A stretch of DNA of 64,000 nucleotides from Cellulosilyticum sp. I15G10I2 (lineage in GTDB: Bacteria; Bacillota; Clostridia; Lachnospirales; Cellulosilyticaceae). The stretch lies in the NCBI RefSeq assembly GCF_900095725.1, contig NZ_FMMP01000015.1:1-64000 (forward strand), read 5' to 3'. Made by a program: the position numbers and the translations under genes. Shown piece by piece: positions 22,675 to 31,024 of the stretch. The notes under the pieces were generated by a model that was not told the origin of the DNA, ran no database searches, and worked only from the letters and a program-made list of their open reading frames with translations. Within the stretch, counting starts at the first letter, position 1. Every line of letters starts with the position of its first letter.

Positions 22675-24249
22675 GATTTTTAAGGTATCATCTATTATAA
22701 ATATACCCTCTTTTAATATGTTTTTATCTTCATTTTGAACAGAAAAAACAATTGTATTATTTTCTACTCTTATCATATGTACGTTGCCTGGAATTGTTAT
22801 ATATTTTACTGTTTTAGATAAACTTGTATCATAAATGCACAGTAAATTTATATAATCAATAAGAAGTGAATAGACAATATATTTTTCTGATAAGAATAGA
22901 GAATCTAAAATATCTCCATTTGCTACTACAATAGGTGAATCATAATAATTATTAACTAGATACAGAGTAGATGAATCTTCATTATTAATAGTATACGTGA
23001 ATTTAGTATTTTGAGGACATAGTGCAATAGAGCTTGGAATAATATTTTTGCCTTTTTCTACATAGCGATGTTTATTAGGTATATTTTGATTAATAAGCAT
23101 TAAGTAATATTGAGAAGGAAGTTTCTCATCTAACAATAATATATAAGGATTTTTTAAAATAAAGTACTCACTATTAGCTGAGGATACATTATGTAGCAGG
23201 GTTTTAGTGTTTTGGATCTCATTATTTGCATATAAACCATGATATCTTCTGCCCTCATCTAATTCTATTGAATAATTTAGTGTGTTTTTTTGAGGTGTAT
23301 GAATATGTACGGGAGCATATTCAGTCAAGGTATTTACAATATTTAAGCTAGAAAGTATATATTGTTCATTAAGTTTATTACTAAGATAATCAGAGATTTT
23401 AATGACATGGTTATTATTAAATCTAGCATAACTAAAATTATTTGAAAAACTTATATCTATTTCATAATCTTTACTAAGGCTTAATTTGCCTTCAATAAGT
23501 GGTAAATTAAGATTAGGATTAAGAATTTCCTTACCCCAAAGTAATTCTTCCCATAAATTAGTGAGGATACTTGTGTCTTTTATTTCCACATCAGTAGATA
23601 GTATTTTGAGTGATAAGGGTTTGACATTAAAATATGCGTTAATTAAATCAGGCAGTGATGTATTAGTATAAGAAATATAATTATTGCCGATAAAAACATT
23701 AGGTAAATTTGGAGTATACGAGGTAGTCGTAATAGGTATGATTTTAGATGGATAATGAAGCTTAATGAGGTAACCATGATCTTGAGGTAGTACTTTATAG
23801 TTCCATGATGTATAGGGAGAACTTGCTTTTAATATGCTTATCCATTGATTGATATCTGATTTATCTTTTATGCTAAATAAATACTTATTATTTACATTAT
23901 TGTTAGTATAGACTTCAATATAGGTTACATCAGGTTTAATATTATAGAGATATAATTTTTGAATAGGTGAACTTATATCTTCATAACTTAGGCTGCTTAA
24001 TATAACTATAATAATGCCACTGGCAATCAGCCTAAGTTTTATTGCATGATTTTTTTTATCTATTAAGTAAATAAAGCTCATTAGGCAGGCGCCGAGTGGA
24101 AGTTTCAGCATGATTATTACAGAGTGTATAGTGCTAATAAAAAGATAAATCATGCATTTAAATATATAGAAAGGTTCATATTCTTCTTGATTTTTATAAA
24201 CATATAGCAGACTTTGAAGAATTACACCAAATATCAATATGTATTTCAT
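22660..24249 (-). CDS. Uncharacterised membrane protein, 529 aa
   Basis: Not recognised. The N-terminal ~95 residues hold three hydrophobic segments (about 1-20, 28-62, 71-90), the rest is a mostly polar, Asn/Ser/Leu-rich region likely outside the membrane and rich in predicted beta structure (for example YHGLYANNEIQNTKTLLHN and IVVANGDILDSLFLSEKYIV). The end resembles repeated sensor or propeller-like strands, but I cannot assign a fold. Start ATG has GGAG. It lies 12 bp after another leftward membrane protein gene, so the two are probably an operon starting near parS. Confidence 0.6.
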   Translation of the reverse strand: MKYILIFGVILQSLLYVYKNQEEYEPFYIFKCMIYLFISTIHSVIIMLKLPLGACLMSFIYLIDKKNHAIKLRLIASGIIIVILSSLSYEDISSPIQKLYLYNIKPDVTYIEVYTNNNVNNKYLFSIKDKSDINQWISILKASSPYTSWNYKVLPQDHGYLIKLHYPSKIIPITTTSYTPNLPNVFIGNNYISYTNTSLPDLINAYFNVKPLSLKILSTDVEIKDTSILTNLWEELLWGKEILNPNLNLPLIEGKLSLSKDYEIDISFSNNFSYARFNNNHVIKISDYLSNKLNEQYILSSLNIVNTLTEYAPVHIHTPQKNTLNYSIELDEGRRYHGLYANNEIQNTKTLLHNVSSANSEYFILKNPYILLLDEKLPSQYYLMLINQNIPNKHRYVEKGKNIIPSSIALCPQNTKFTYTINNEDSSTLYLVNNYYDSPIVVANGDILDSLFLSEKYIVYSLLIDYINLLCIYDTSLSKTVKYITIPGNVHMIRVENNTIVFSVQNEDKNILKEGIFIIDDTLKIKKIE

Positions 24250-24261
24250 TTTGCTCTCCTC

Positions 24262-24768
24262 TTATTTTAAGGCATCAATATAAAATATACTATGTTTACA
24301 GTAGTAAAATTCAGGAAAGGGATATATTTTATAAGGTACTAAGTATATAGCATGAAAGACACTTCTTTTTCTAGCGATATAACTTATAGGATATTTGGGC
24401 TTGATTTGAAATTGGAAAGATGAACTTTTTTTGTTACCTTCAAATAATACATATTTCATAGTTTTTTTAGGAAGAAATTTATCGGCAATTGCTTGTCTGT
24501 TTTTATCATAGGCTTGATGGACAAAATATATCCAATTGTTTTTTTCGTCTTCTTCATATATAAAGATATAGTATTTAGAAGGTGCTTTTTCGCAACTAAC
24601 CGTAATTTCTTTTATTTCAGGATCTTTTGAATCCGATAAGGATTCTATAGTAAGTTCGCCTATATTTGGGATGAAAAAGTGGTGTATTATGAATATTAGA
24701 AAATATATGATGTATGTAATAGTTAAAACTTGTAGTATATTATAAATAATTTTTGATGTTTTAAACAT
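24262..24768 (-). CDS. Uncharacterised single-pass membrane protein, 168 aa
   Basis: Not recognised. One strong hydrophobic segment near residues 8-35 (LTITYIIYFLIFIIHHFF) is followed by a ~130-residue soluble domain. The reading frame stays open upstream through the parS site to 24801; however, AAAGGAGGCATA directly precedes the ATG at 24768, so I start there and parS stays upstream of the gene. Operon partner of the 529-aa protein. Confidence 0.6.
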   Translation of the reverse strand: MFKTSKIIYNILQVLTITYIIYFLIFIIHHFFIPNIGELTIESLSDSKDPEIKEITVSCEKAPSKYYIFIYEEDEKNNWIYFVHQAYDKNRQAIADKFLPKKTMKYVLFEGNKKSSSFQFQIKPKYPISYIARKRSVFHAIYLVPYKIYPFPEFYYCKHSIFYIDALK

Positions 24769-24784
24769 TATGCCTCCTTTCTTT

Positions 24785-24800
24785 TGTTCCACGTGAAACA
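24785..24800. promoter_or_regulatory. parS: parS centromere site
   Basis: TGTTCCACGTGAAACA matches the conserved bacterial parS palindrome TGTTTCACGTGAAACA at 15 of 16 positions. It is 260 bp upstream of parA and 14 kb from oriC, where ParB nucleation sites are expected. It also sits within 20 bp of the leftward unknown gene, so ParB spreading could repress that promoter. Confidence 0.92.
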
Positions 24801-24812
24801 ATTTGAAGATTA

Positions 24813-24881
24813 TATAGAGTTCACATTATAAAACTTTACATATTAACGATAGTATTTAATGTAAAATTATTCTTAGAAACA
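24813..24881 (+). repeat. Upstream repeat, copy III (between parS and parA)
   Basis: Aligns collinearly with copies I and II: TAGAGTTCACAT at the start, TTTACAT and AATGTAAAATTATTC forming the pair, then TCTTAGAAACA at the end. The stem sequence differs from the other copies while remaining complementary. It ends 180 nt before the parA ATG. Confidence 0.55.
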
Positions 24882-25061
24882 GTTTTACTCCATGAATAAC
24901 CTAAGTTTTAAAGTTATTTCTAGATAGGACATATGTAATAAATATATTAAGAAATAAAAAAAATATACATGAATTATAAATTATAAAAAGAAAATTGGTT
25001 TATTAAAAAAGAAGTATATGATATACTCTACTTAAGAGAAAGAACAACAAAGGAGAAATTT

Positions 25062-25826
25062 ATGGGTAAAATAGTTGCAGTTGTTAATCAAAAAGGGGGA
25101 GTAGGGAAAACAACTACTGTTATCAATTTAGCAGCGGCTCTAGTAGAACAAAATTATAAAGTACTGATAGTTGATATAGACCCCCAAGGAAATGCTACAA
25201 GTGGATGTGGTATATTAAAAAATCAAGTACAATCAACAATTTATGATGTATTAGTAAATAATGAACCTATCAAAACCGTTATTAAACAAGCTCAGCAAGA
25301 AAATATAGATGTTGTTCCTTCAAATATGAACTTAGCGGGGACAGAAGTTGAACTTGTAAATACTAAGCAGAGAGAATTTATATTAAAAACACAATTAGAT
25401 TCTTTAAAAAAAGACTATGATTACATATTTATAGATTGTCCACCAGCGGTCAATATACTTACAATCAATGCATTAACAGCATCAAGTTCAGTACTTATAC
25501 CTATGCAATGTGAGTATTATGCATTAGAAGGTCTTTCGCAGCTCGTTCAAACAATAGGTTTGGTTAAGAAAAATACTAATCCTAAATTAGTTCTAGAAGG
25601 CATATTATTTACCATGTATGATAGCAGAACAAATCTTTCATTTCAAGTTGTGAAGGAAGTTCAAAATCACTTTAGGAGTATTATATATAATACTAAAATT
25701 ACTAGAAGTGTTAGATTGAGCGAGGCACCTAGTTTTGGTATGTCTTGTATTAGCTACGATGCAAAATCTAAAGGAACAGAACAATATAGACAACTTGCGA
25801 TGGAGTTTATAGAAAGGAATCAATAA
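25062..25826 (+). CDS. parA: Chromosome partitioning ATPase ParA/Soj
   Basis: 254 aa. Deviant Walker A KGGVGKTTTVINLAAALVEQ, Walker A' LIVDIDPQGNATSG, and Walker B YIFIDCPPAVNIL. It is the short chromosomal Soj type without an N-terminal helix-turn-helix. Together with ParB and parS it segregates origins and modulates DnaA. The ATG follows AAAGGAG. parB follows after 2 bp. Confidence 0.97.
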   Translation: MGKIVAVVNQKGGVGKTTTVINLAAALVEQNYKVLIVDIDPQGNATSGCGILKNQVQSTIYDVLVNNEPIKTVIKQAQQENIDVVPSNMNLAGTEVELVNTKQREFILKTQLDSLKKDYDYIFIDCPPAVNILTINALTASSSVLIPMQCEYYALEGLSQLVQTIGLVKKNTNPKLVLEGILFTMYDSRTNLSFQVVKEVQNHFRSIIYNTKITRSVRLSEAPSFGMSCISYDAKSKGTEQYRQLAMEFIERNQ

Positions 25827-25828
25827 TA

Positions 25829-26689
25829 ATGAAACAAAGAGGATTAGGAAAAGGATTAAACGCACTTTTATCTGATGAAGTATTAACAGCAGGAGAGCAA
25901 AGTAATATAGGTATCAAAAAGGTTGACATAAATGAAATAGATCCAAATTTTGGACAACCTAGAAAAAAATTTAGTGAAGAAGAGTTACATGAACTCAGTG
26001 TATCTATTAAAGAACATGGCATACTTCAACCACTTATTGTAAGAGAAAAAGGCGGAAGATATGAAATAATAGCAGGTGAAAGACGTTATAGAGCATCAAG
26101 AATGGCAGGACTCACTGAAATACCAGTAATTATAAAAGACTTTAGTGATCAACAAACATTAGAAGTTGCACTCGTTGAAAACATCCAAAGAGAAGATTTA
26201 AATGCTATGGAGCTTGCATGTGCGTATAGTCTTCTTATGGAAAGATTTGACTTGACGCAAGAAGAAGTAGCAGATAAGGTGGGTAAAAGCAGGCCTTCTG
26301 TGGCTAATATCATGAGATTACTAAAACTTACACCTTATGTACAAGAAAAATTAAGAGAAGAAGCGATTAGTTTTGGCCATGCAAGGGCAATACTTGGAAT
26401 AAGTGATATTAGGAGCCAAAAACAAGTTACTGATCTTATTGTTGAGAAAAGACTAAGTGTAAGAGAAACCGAAAAATATATTCAATTATTATTAACTAAA
26501 GATAAGGCATCTCCTAAAGATAAGCCTACGTATAATCCGTTCTATAGAGAGATACAAGAAAACCTACAAAAAATATTAGGAACGAAAGTAACTATTTCTA
26601 AGGGTGCTAAAAAAGGAAAAATAGAAATAGAGTATTATTCTGAAGATGAACTATCTAGAATTATAGAGCTTATGAATATTAATCACTAA
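25829..26689 (+). CDS. parB: Chromosome partitioning protein ParB/Spo0J
   Basis: 286 aa. N-terminal GLGKGLNALLSDE is the conserved Soj-stimulating peptide. CTPase/clamp motifs follow: EIIAGERRYRASRMAG and ENIQREDLNAMELACAY. A helix-turn-helix is at LTQEEVADKVGKSRPSVAN, and a C-terminal dimerisation domain ends the protein. Position beside parA and parS makes it the true ParB, in contrast to the noc copy at 18.5 kb. Confidence 0.97.
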   Translation: MKQRGLGKGLNALLSDEVLTAGEQSNIGIKKVDINEIDPNFGQPRKKFSEEELHELSVSIKEHGILQPLIVREKGGRYEIIAGERRYRASRMAGLTEIPVIIKDFSDQQTLEVALVENIQREDLNAMELACAYSLLMERFDLTQEEVADKVGKSRPSVANIMRLLKLTPYVQEKLREEAISFGHARAILGISDIRSQKQVTDLIVEKRLSVRETEKYIQLLLTKDKASPKDKPTYNPFYREIQENLQKILGTKVTISKGAKKGKIEIEYYSEDELSRIIELMNINH

Positions 26690-26784
26690 GAAAACAGCAG
26701 TAATAATATTATGATGATTAATAATTTAATAATGCAATGCGTTTTTAATATAATAATTACAATAAAGGAAGCTGGTTAAAATCG

Positions 26785-27288
26785 ATGGAAGAGATGATTT
26801 TATTATTAAATAACTATTTATTATATATAGTACTGGGTCTATCAGTATTTACATTAATACTATTTATATTGCTCATTGTGAATTATAGCAAAATGAAAAA
26901 AATTCAAAGGCGATATGAGAAGTTTATGTCTAAAGAAGATGTGGATTTAGAAGAATTATTAGTACAGTACACTAAAAAACTTAATATTTTACTTCAAAAT
27001 GAAAAAGATATTTTTACGAAGATTAAAGAGATAGAGGATATACAGTCACAGTGCATACAAAAAGTTGGGGTTGTAAGATATAAGGCTATTGCTAATACTG
27101 GAGCAGATTTATCATTTGCTATAGCACTGTTAGACCAGCAAAATGATGGGGTTGTATTAAATGGTATCTATAGCAGAGATGGTTCTTATACTTATGCAAA
27201 GCCAATACAAGATGCAAAATCAACTTATACATTATCAGAAGAAGAACAACAAGCATTACAAAAAGCGATTAACAAAAGAGGTATGTAG
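26785..27288 (+). CDS. DUF4446 family membrane protein
   Basis: 167 aa. One N-terminal membrane segment (about 9-30), a coiled-coil-like stretch to residue 90, and the diagnostic C-terminal block KVGVVRYKAIANTGADLSFA followed by SREGSYTYAKPI-like GIYSRDGSYTYAKPIQ. The family is common next to parAB in Clostridia and of unknown function. The stop codon is inside the following terminator stem. Confidence 0.88.
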   Translation: MEEMILLLNNYLLYIVLGLSVFTLILFILLIVNYSKMKKIQRRYEKFMSKEDVDLEELLVQYTKKLNILLQNEKDIFTKIKEIEDIQSQCIQKVGVVRYKAIANTGADLSFAIALLDQQNDGVVLNGIYSRDGSYTYAKPIQDAKSTYTLSEEEQQALQKAINKRGM

Positions 27289-27310
27289 ATTACTACATAC
27301 CTCTTTTGTT
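27271..27310. terminator. Perfect 18-bp terminator stem overlapping the DUF4446 stop
   Basis: AACAAAAGAGGTATGTAG pairs without mismatch with CTACATACCTCTTTTGTT around an ATTA loop. The final codons of the DUF4446 gene form the 5' arm. It stands between convergent genes and can work in both directions. Confidence 0.8.
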
Positions 27311-27311
27311 A

Positions 27312-27354
27312 ATTATTGCTAAAAATAACCTAAAAATTAAAGATGTGAAATCTA
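27312..27354 (-). repeat. Partial fourth copy of the 67-nt repeat, inverted
   Basis: On the minus strand TAGATTTCACATCTTTAATTT continues as TTAGGTTATTTTTAGCAATAAT, resembling the first two thirds of copies I and II, then runs into the terminator stem. It lies just past the stop codon of the leftward gene. Confidence 0.45.
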
Positions 27355-27356
27355 TA

Positions 27357-28136
27357 TTAACTTAACGGTCTAATAAATATCTTAACAGTAAGCGGACTAT
27401 TATTTAAAAGTATGAGTTGGTTTTCTAAATAGATAGGCTGTGAAATGCGTAGTTCCGGGTCATAAATAAAATAAAAGAGTGTAGTATAGTCACTAGTTTG
27501 ACTATAACTGTTTATTGCTTGTAGAAAATCATTTAGCAGCTCTTTATCAGTAGAGCTTCTATGTGTCTTTTTAACTATAAGCGCAATTTTCTCTCGTGGT
27601 ATGAGAAGTGATCTACACTTATTAAGATCATATGATTGGTTGGTATCTTCATAAACAGCATCAAAATATAAACGGAGCAGAGCTTTAAGCAAATAAAGAA
27701 TATCTCCGTCAGTATCAATATCTAAAACAGTACCATGATCTGAACGTCTACGAAGTTCTCTAACCACAGAACAAAAGTTGTTACATACCAATTCAACATC
27801 ACTTATAGTATCAATAGCTGTCATTGGTACTGATGGAGAAAAAGTATTTAATTTTTCGAGAAGAGATGTTGCTTTATCAACTACCTCTTTTAATTTAACG
27901 CGTTCTGCCAGCATGTCATAGGCCTCATAAGAACCCTGCCTGTTATGTAGGGATTGAGAAGAAGCAATTTCTATAGGTGATATATTGATTTCTCTATAGT
28001 GGGAAGCCAAAGATAAAAGTTTATTAAACTGAGTACAATAAATATCATAGCGTAGCCAGGTACGGTTTTTATAATCTAAAGTTGCCTTATTAATAAGCGT
28101 CTGTAGATCTAGCAAAATATCTTTCAAATAGGTCAC
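27357..28136 (-). CDS. PD-(D/E)XK (DpnII/MboI-like) fold protein with degenerate active site
   Basis: 259 aa. Residues ~140-255 follow the DpnII/MboI-type nuclease-domain pattern: DGDILYLLKALLRLYFDAVY, then IALIVKKTHRSSTDKELLND and TLFYFIYDPELRISQP. In active members the core reads like RxDFLL...IVVEVKKTR; here the Asp position is Ser (CRSLL) and the Glu is Ile (ALIVKKTH), while the Lys remains. The N-terminal ~120 residues are helical and unassigned. Start is GTG at 28136; a TTG at 28127 is better spaced from AAGGAT. Probably a non-cleaving DNA-binding or regulatory derivative. Family assignment is from memory of the motif pattern. Confidence 0.6.
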   Translation of the reverse strand: MTYLKDILLDLQTLINKATLDYKNRTWLRYDIYCTQFNKLLSLASHYREINISPIEIASSQSLHNRQGSYEAYDMLAERVKLKEVVDKATSLLEKLNTFSPSVPMTAIDTISDVELVCNNFCSVVRELRRRSDHGTVLDIDTDGDILYLLKALLRLYFDAVYEDTNQSYDLNKCRSLLIPREKIALIVKKTHRSSTDKELLNDFLQAINSYSQTSDYTTLFYFIYDPELRISQPIYLENQLILLNNSPLTVKIFIRPLS

Positions 28137-28177
28137 ATCCTTGCATATAAAAGTTTTAAACCTAAAAGTTAGGTCAT

Positions 28178-28576
28178 TTATTCATTAGAATTAGGTAAAT
28201 TGAGCACAGTACGCAAAAGGTAAATCAATAAAGCTATTTCTATAAAAGTACAAAATATAGTAAGTATATTAAAAAGAAGTATACTTACTATACTAATAAA
28301 AAACATAGATAAAATAAGAAGTATATTAATCATACCTATTTGCATAGGTACATGAAATACTATATACTTTTCACGCATAAACCAAGCATAAAAAAAAATA
28401 ATGAGCTGTATACTCAATAAAATAATAAGATGGAGAAGTATATAACTTGTTAATGGAGAATACCAAGGAAGCATAGGTATTTTAGAAGAAAAAATATAAA
28501 AACATGCTCCAAGTATTAGTAATTGCATAAAGTTAGTAATTTTTAAAACTTTAGAAGAAGAAACAATCTTTTTCAT
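28178..28576 (-). CDS. Small integral membrane protein, 132 aa
   Basis: Not recognised. Four hydrophobic segments (about 14-32, 40-65, 77-98, 100-127) and a short Lys-rich N-terminus. GGAGG precedes the ATG. It is between the degenerate nuclease-fold gene and the SseB-like gene, all leftward, with gaps of 30-45 bp, so likely one operon. Confidence 0.6.
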   Translation of the reverse strand: MKKIVSSSKVLKITNFMQLLILGACFYIFSSKIPMLPWYSPLTSYILLHLIILLSIQLIIFFYAWFMREKYIVFHVPMQIGMINILLILSMFFISIVSILLFNILTIFCTFIEIALLIYLLRTVLNLPNSNE

Positions 28577-28608
28577 CTACAGCCTCCAGAAAAGTTATGT
28601 TAAATATA

Positions 28609-29100
28609 TTATACCATATCGTTAAGGAGTGATTGAATATGCTGGAGATTAATAGGCCAGGCAATACCGGCAGGATTAATAAGGATACCCTCATAATTTT
28701 TCTGACCCAGAACAAATTTCCAAAGCCAAGCGGCAGGAACTGTTAAAGTACTTATGGTTTCAGGATACCAGGCATTTAACTCCTCATCAGTCGTAAAGAC
28801 AGGTAAAAATACCTCTCTGTTATCAGTTGAGCAAATTAAAAATTTAAGATCATCACCTTTTTTTATGGTAATTTGATTAGTATTTACATTATCAGAAATA
28901 ATACCCAATAAATAACTCATTTTATTAAGATGGGTGCCTAAGATATTTTGATTTTTTTCATTAGGACTTACACAGTACTCATCAAATAACTTATAGAATT
29001 CATCATTAGATAATGGTGTATTTAAATCAAGAGAGACACTCACTGAATGCTCTGATGCTGCAGTATTATGATTTGGATTTAGATTATAAAAACTATGCAT
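28609..29100 (-). CDS. SseB-like family protein
   Basis: 163 aa. The C-terminal part has the SseB N-domain pattern: VFLPVFTTDEELNAWYPE, then LTVPAAWLWKFVL and GILINPAGIAWPI. Such domains are common and of undefined function, often as stand-alone cytosolic proteins. The first ~60 residues are unassigned. AAGGAGG precedes the ATG. Confidence 0.65.
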   Translation of the reverse strand: MHSFYNLNPNHNTAASEHSVSVSLDLNTPLSNDEFYKLFDEYCVSPNEKNQNILGTHLNKMSYLLGIISDNVNTNQITIKKGDDLKFLICSTDNREVFLPVFTTDEELNAWYPETISTLTVPAAWLWKFVLGQKNYEGILINPAGIAWPINLQHIQSLLNDMV

Positions 29101-29181
29101 TAATTAGCCTCCTTATATTAAGCATGACTTGTAATTATCATATCATATATAGATTATAGTTTAAATCATTAAAACATAAAA

Positions 29182-29580
29182 TTAAAGGAATTTAACACTA
29201 TGTCCACTCTGTTCTAGTGCTTGAGCAGCGATAACTAATTTAGATGCTTTGACAAGTATATAGTCGGTATCGTAAGTTGATAAAACAAAGATGCTTACAG
29301 ATACTTGTGCAAGTATTCTACTTATCTTTGCTAGTATGCCAATTAGTGAAAAATCTAAAACGCCACTCACTTTTAAAATTTTCCAGTCTTTTTCTATGCT
29401 TTTTATAGTATCGGTTGCAATTACTTGTTGGTTACATACTACAGAAACTTCATCACTGGTTTTTGTAAGAGAGAAAAAGTCGCTCTTAAATTGTAGCTCA
29501 TTGATAATATAGTCTGGTAATCCTTTGCAAATACAGTAAACACCTTCTAAGACCTCTAAGTTTAAAGTATAATCCTTCAC
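29182..29580 (-). CDS. ACT-domain protein (CASTOR/ACT_7 type)
   Basis: 132 aa. Two ACT-like halves: the second contains LDFSLIGILAKISRILAQVS and VFVLSTYDTDYILVKA-like FVLSTYDTDYILVKASKL, the usual ligand-binding ACT_7 signature. It probably binds an amino acid or related small ligand. It starts with GTG (29580) after GGGAGG. Apparently monocistronic. Confidence 0.75.
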   Translation of the reverse strand: MKDYTLNLEVLEGVYCICKGLPDYIINELQFKSDFFSLTKTSDEVSVVCNQQVIATDTIKSIEKDWKILKVSGVLDFSLIGILAKISRILAQVSVSIFVLSTYDTDYILVKASKLVIAAQALEQSGHSVKFL

Positions 29581-29708
29581 ATAGTACCTCCCTTTACTCA
29601 GCTAGTAAACAATGAATTATTTTATACATAAATATATCTATATCATCTCATTTAGATAAGCTAATATCAAGTATTTTAAATAATATAAAAAAAGCAAGCT
29701 AAAGTTTA

Positions 29709-29758
29709 TTGACATTTGATGCTTATAAGAGTATTATTGTATTAGTTAATTAATACAA
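29709..29758 (+). promoter_or_regulatory. Promoter with palindromic operator for the GntR-ABC operon
   Basis: TTGACA (29709-29714), a 17-bp spacer and TATTAT (29732-29737), followed by a 22-bp palindrome at 29737-29758 (TTGTATTAGTT / AATTAATACAA, 20 of 22 positions symmetric). The palindrome covers the -10 end and start point, so a GntR dimer bound there would block transcription. This fits YtrA-type autoregulation. Confidence 0.75.
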
Positions 29759-29773
29759 TAAGGAGTTGATACA

Positions 29774-30139
29774 GTGGCATGGGAGTTTGATAACAGCAAA
29801 CCAATATATATCCAGTTAGTCGATGAACTCAAGCTTAGAATTATATCTGGTATGATGCCAATTGGTTCAAAATTAGATTCAGTTAGAGATTTAGCAGAAG
29901 AAGCTGGAGTTAACCCTAATACAATGCAAAGAGCGCTAGCAGAACTAGAAAGAGAACAATTAGTATTTAGTCAGCGTACAAGTGGGCGTTATGTAACTGA
30001 TGACACAGAGCTTATTAAAAAGATGAGAAAAGACTTTGCAAATCAGAAAATTAATGAGCTTACAACAACACTTCTGCAACTTGGATATAGCAAGAAGGAA
30101 TTAATAGAGATCGTTACTCTATTTTTAGGGGAGGAATAG
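29774..30139 (+). CDS. GntR-family regulator, YtrA subfamily
   Basis: 121 aa. Winged helix with the GntR pattern PIYIQLVDELKLRIISG and GVNPNTMQRALAELEREQLV, followed by a short helical tail for dimerisation, which defines the YtrA type. GTG start with AGGAG 8 nt upstream. First gene of an operon with an ABC ATPase and permease; it probably represses the operon through the palindrome at 29737-29758 until an envelope-related signal appears. Confidence 0.88.
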   Translation: MAWEFDNSKPIYIQLVDELKLRIISGMMPIGSKLDSVRDLAEEAGVNPNTMQRALAELEREQLVFSQRTSGRYVTDDTELIKKMRKDFANQKINELTTTLLQLGYSKKELIEIVTLFLGEE

Positions 30140-30142
30140 TAG

Positions 30143-30325
30143 ATGAGAGATGTAGAACCTATAAATGATTTATATGGGAATACACTTATTACATTGATAA
30201 GAGACATGAGACTAAGTGCAGCTCATCAAAAGATCAATAAATTTTCTATGACTTTATTAGAGCTCGGATATAGCAGACAAGAGTTAGTAGAGGGTATTAA
30301 AGTATTTTTGGAGGAGGAAAAGTAG
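30143..30325 (+). CDS. Small protein duplicating the GntR dimerisation tail
   Basis: 60 aa. Residues 27-60 (HQKINKFSMTLLELGYSRQE) parallel the C-terminal tail of the preceding GntR protein (NQKINELTTTLLQLGYSKKE). No helix-turn-helix is present. It starts 3 bp after the GntR stop and its TAG directly abuts the ATG of the ABC ATPase gene, so it is tightly embedded in the operon. It may heterodimerise with the regulator. Not a known family to me. Confidence 0.6.
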   Translation: MRDVEPINDLYGNTLITLIRDMRLSAAHQKINKFSMTLLELGYSRQELVEGIKVFLEEEK

Positions 30326-31024
30326 ATGGGAGATATATTAGAACTACAAGGTGTGAGTAAAGTATATAGCAGTAAAGAAGCTCTTAAGAATATCAATTTA
30401 GTTATTCCAAGGGGAAGAATAGTGGGGCTTCTTGGCCCCAATGGCAGTGGAAAAAGTACTATGATTAAGCTAATTAATGGACTTATTGAGCCAACTACAG
30501 GAGAGGTAAAGATTAACGGGAAATTTCCTGGTATTGAAACAAAAAAAATCATTTCTTACTTACCCGAAAGAACTTATCTTAATGATTGGATGAAAGTAAA
30601 AGACTTATTAGCTTTTTTTCAAGATTTTTATAATGATTTTGATATGAATAAAGCCATAGATATGATAGATAGACTACAAATAGATCAAAATTCCAGTCTC
30701 AAAACAATGTCAAAAGGAACAAAAGAAAAAGTACAGCTTATACTTGTAATGTCAAGAGCAGCGGATCTCTATATTTTAGATGAACCAATAGGCGGAGTGG
30801 ATCCTGCTGCAAGAGACTATATCCTAAAGACAATTATAAAAAACTATACAAATCAAAGCTCTATTCTTTTAGCTACACATCTAATTCAGGAAATAGAAAA
30901 TATTTGTGATGATATTGTGTTTTTATCACAAGGAAATATTGTGTTACAGGGCAGTGTAGATGACATTAGAGAAGAAAGAGGCAAGTCGATCGATGCATTG
31001 TTCAGGGAGGTATTCGTATGCTAA
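30326..31024 (+). CDS. ABC transporter ATP-binding protein
   Basis: 232 aa. Walker A LLGPNGSGKSTMIKLINGL, signature MSKGTKEKVQLILVMSR (C-loop SKGT, slightly unusual), Walker B LYILDEPIGGVDPAARDYIL, and the His-loop ATH. Typical of YtrB/BcrA-like ATPases associated with YtrA regulators. ATG follows GGAGGAGG inside the preceding ORF. Confidence 0.93.
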   Translation: MGDILELQGVSKVYSSKEALKNINLVIPRGRIVGLLGPNGSGKSTMIKLINGLIEPTTGEVKINGKFPGIETKKIISYLPERTYLNDWMKVKDLLAFFQDFYNDFDMNKAIDMIDRLQIDQNSSLKTMSKGTKEKVQLILVMSRAADLYILDEPIGGVDPAARDYILKTIIKNYTNQSSILLATHLIQEIENICDDIVFLSQGNIVLQGSVDDIREERGKSIDALFREVFVC

